DNA from: Actinomycetes bacterium
GTDB taxonomy: Bacteria; Actinomycetota; Actinomycetes; Actinomycetales; Cellulomonadaceae
Length of the DNA stretch: 6,326 bases
Assembly: GCA_023460255.1 (NCBI GenBank)
Contig: JAEWQZ010000124.1
Span: forward strand, 1-6,326
Reading direction: 5' to 3'
In this document: one piece after another, positions 5,707-6,326 of the stretch
Position numbering within the stretch: position 1 is the stretch's first letter
Layout: each line of letters begins with the position of its first letter
The notes under the pieces: generated by a model
The model's database searches: none
What the model saw: only the letters and a program-made list of their open reading frames with translations
What the model was told of the DNA's origin: nothing
Position numbers and translations under genes: made by a program

Positions 5707-6326
5707 ATGCCCGCCCCGACGCGTGACCAGGCTCACACGCTCCGCCGCCTGCACGACGGGAGCGGCCTCCTCGCGGCGGCGGCGCTGCGCAAGCTCGACG
5801 AGGCGCTCCCCTGGTACCGGGCCCTGCCGGCGGAGGACCGCTCCTGGGTCGGGCTGGTCGTGCAGGCGGGCATCTCCAGCTTCGTCGGCTGGTTCGCGGA
5901 CCCGAGCAACCCGCCCCACGGCGCGCACGAGATCTTCTCCGCGGCGCCCCCGGAGCTGACCCGCTCCGTCTCGCTCCAGCAGACGCTCCAGCTCGTCCGC
6001 GTGCTTGTCGAGGTCGTCGAGGACCACTCCGACAGGCTCGCCGCGCCCGGCACCGAGCGCGACCTGCGCGAGGCGGTGCTGCGCTACTCCCGCGAGGTCG
6101 CCTTCTCGGCGGCGGAGGTCTACGCACGCGCCGCCGAGTCGCGCGGCGCCTGGGACGCCCGGCTCGAGGCGCTCGTGGTGGACGCCGTGGTGCGCGGCGA
6201 GGCCGACGACGCCCTCCGCTCCCGTGTCGCCGCCCTCGGCTGGAGCGGCCACGGTCAGGTGCTCGTCATGGTCGGCACGGCACCACAACCGTTCGACGAC
6301 GTCCGTGCCGCCGAGCTGCGCCGGGC
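5707..6326 (+). CDS. fasR: PucR/CdaR-type transcriptional regulator, FasR-like (3' end cut by window edge)
   Basis: The first 206 residues are present. The sequence matches the N-terminal part of Streptomyces FasR (SCO2386) and M. tuberculosis Rv2242 as I recall them. Landmarks are LDEALPWYRALPAEDRSWVGLV at about residues 30-51, then QAGISSFVGWF, then FSAAPPELTRSVSLQQTLQLVR, then YARAAESRGAWDARLEALVVDAVVRGEADD, then ALGW and the VLVMVGTAP strand. This is the sensor/GGDEF-like part of the CdaR layout. The C-terminal PucR-type helix-turn-helix lies outside the window, so DNA binding cannot be verified here. Known for the Streptomyces protein: it activates the fabD-fabH-acpP-fabF operon. The ATG at 5707 is supported by the -10 box 7 nt upstream and by alignment of the N-terminus with relatives. 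The likely role is to match fatty-acid synthesis to acetyl-CoA supply. Other members could regulate something else, so the symbol is tentative. Confidence 0.88.
   Translation, partial: MPAPTRDQAHTLRRLHDGSGLLAAAALRKLDEALPWYRALPAEDRSWVGLVVQAGISSFVGWFADPSNPPHGAHEIFSAAPPELTRSVSLQQTLQLVRVLVEVVEDHSDRLAAPGTERDLREAVLRYSREVAFSAAEVYARAAESRGAWDARLEALVVDAVVRGEADDALRSRVAALGWSGHGQVLVMVGTAPQPFDDVRAAELRR

Noticed and set aside
5561..6127. N-terminal extension of the helical-protein gene to an upstream ATG
   Set aside because: The added residues are arginine/proline/alanine shadow sequence opposite the FasR-like gene. The ATG at 5560 has a good -10 box 6 nt upstream.
5656..6288. Minus-strand open frame of 210 codons opposite the regulator
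   Set aside because: Shadow of the FasR-like gene; no recognisable domain.
1..6326. Mobile element, CRISPR array or phage remnant
   Set aside because: No transposase or integrase motif, no regularly spaced repeats and no shift in composition. The gene order looks like conserved actinobacterial core chromosome. The tRNA-Val shows no adjacent integrase or repeated 3' end suggesting an attachment site.

Overview
The window comes from a very GC-rich actinobacterium. Gene content, codon use (third positions almost all G or C) and protein similarity suggest Micrococcales, perhaps a Cellulomonas-like organism; that placement is inference. It is a housekeeping chromosomal region. I see no insertion sequence, phage gene, CRISPR array or defence island.

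Left part, minus strand (positions 1736 down to 1). A DUF3052 protein gene overlaps an AhpE-type peroxiredoxin gene by four bases (GTGA). A tRNA-Val(UAC) gene follows, then the N-terminal two thirds of a Nif3-like (DUF34) dinuclear-metal protein that runs off the left edge. A divergent intergenic region of about 270 bp separates this block from aceE.

Centre, plus strand (2008-4749). This is a complete 913-residue homodimeric-type pyruvate dehydrogenase E1 (AceE) with its thiamine-diphosphate motif and catalytic histidines and glutamate visible. It has a strong Shine-Dalgarno sequence and probably a leader of about 100 nt. A long GC-rich hairpin follows its stop codon.

Right part. A 227-residue helical protein of unknown function (minus strand, 5560-4877) converges on aceE. 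It diverges from a PucR/CdaR-type regulator (plus strand, 5707 to the right edge) that resembles Streptomyces FasR (SCO2386) and M. tuberculosis Rv2242. In those genomes this regulator precedes the FAS-II genes (fabD, fabH, acpP, fabF), so fatty-acid synthesis genes probably lie just beyond the window. The logic of the neighbourhood is then acetyl-CoA production by AceE next to the regulator of acetyl-CoA use for lipid synthesis, with a peroxiredoxin/DUF3052 pair alongside. From memory, M. tuberculosis has the same core order (ahpE Rv2238c, Rv2239c, aceE Rv2241, Rv2242, fabD).

The least explained items are regulatory and small-scale. Three genes have a TANNNT -10 box 6-7 nt before the start codon and no Shine-Dalgarno sequence, which suggests leaderless mRNAs. 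A 7+7 bp dyad sits between the helical protein gene and the regulator. A palindrome overlaps the likely aceE promoter. A 17-bp tandem duplication covers a stop codon. I found no clearly new biological system here.
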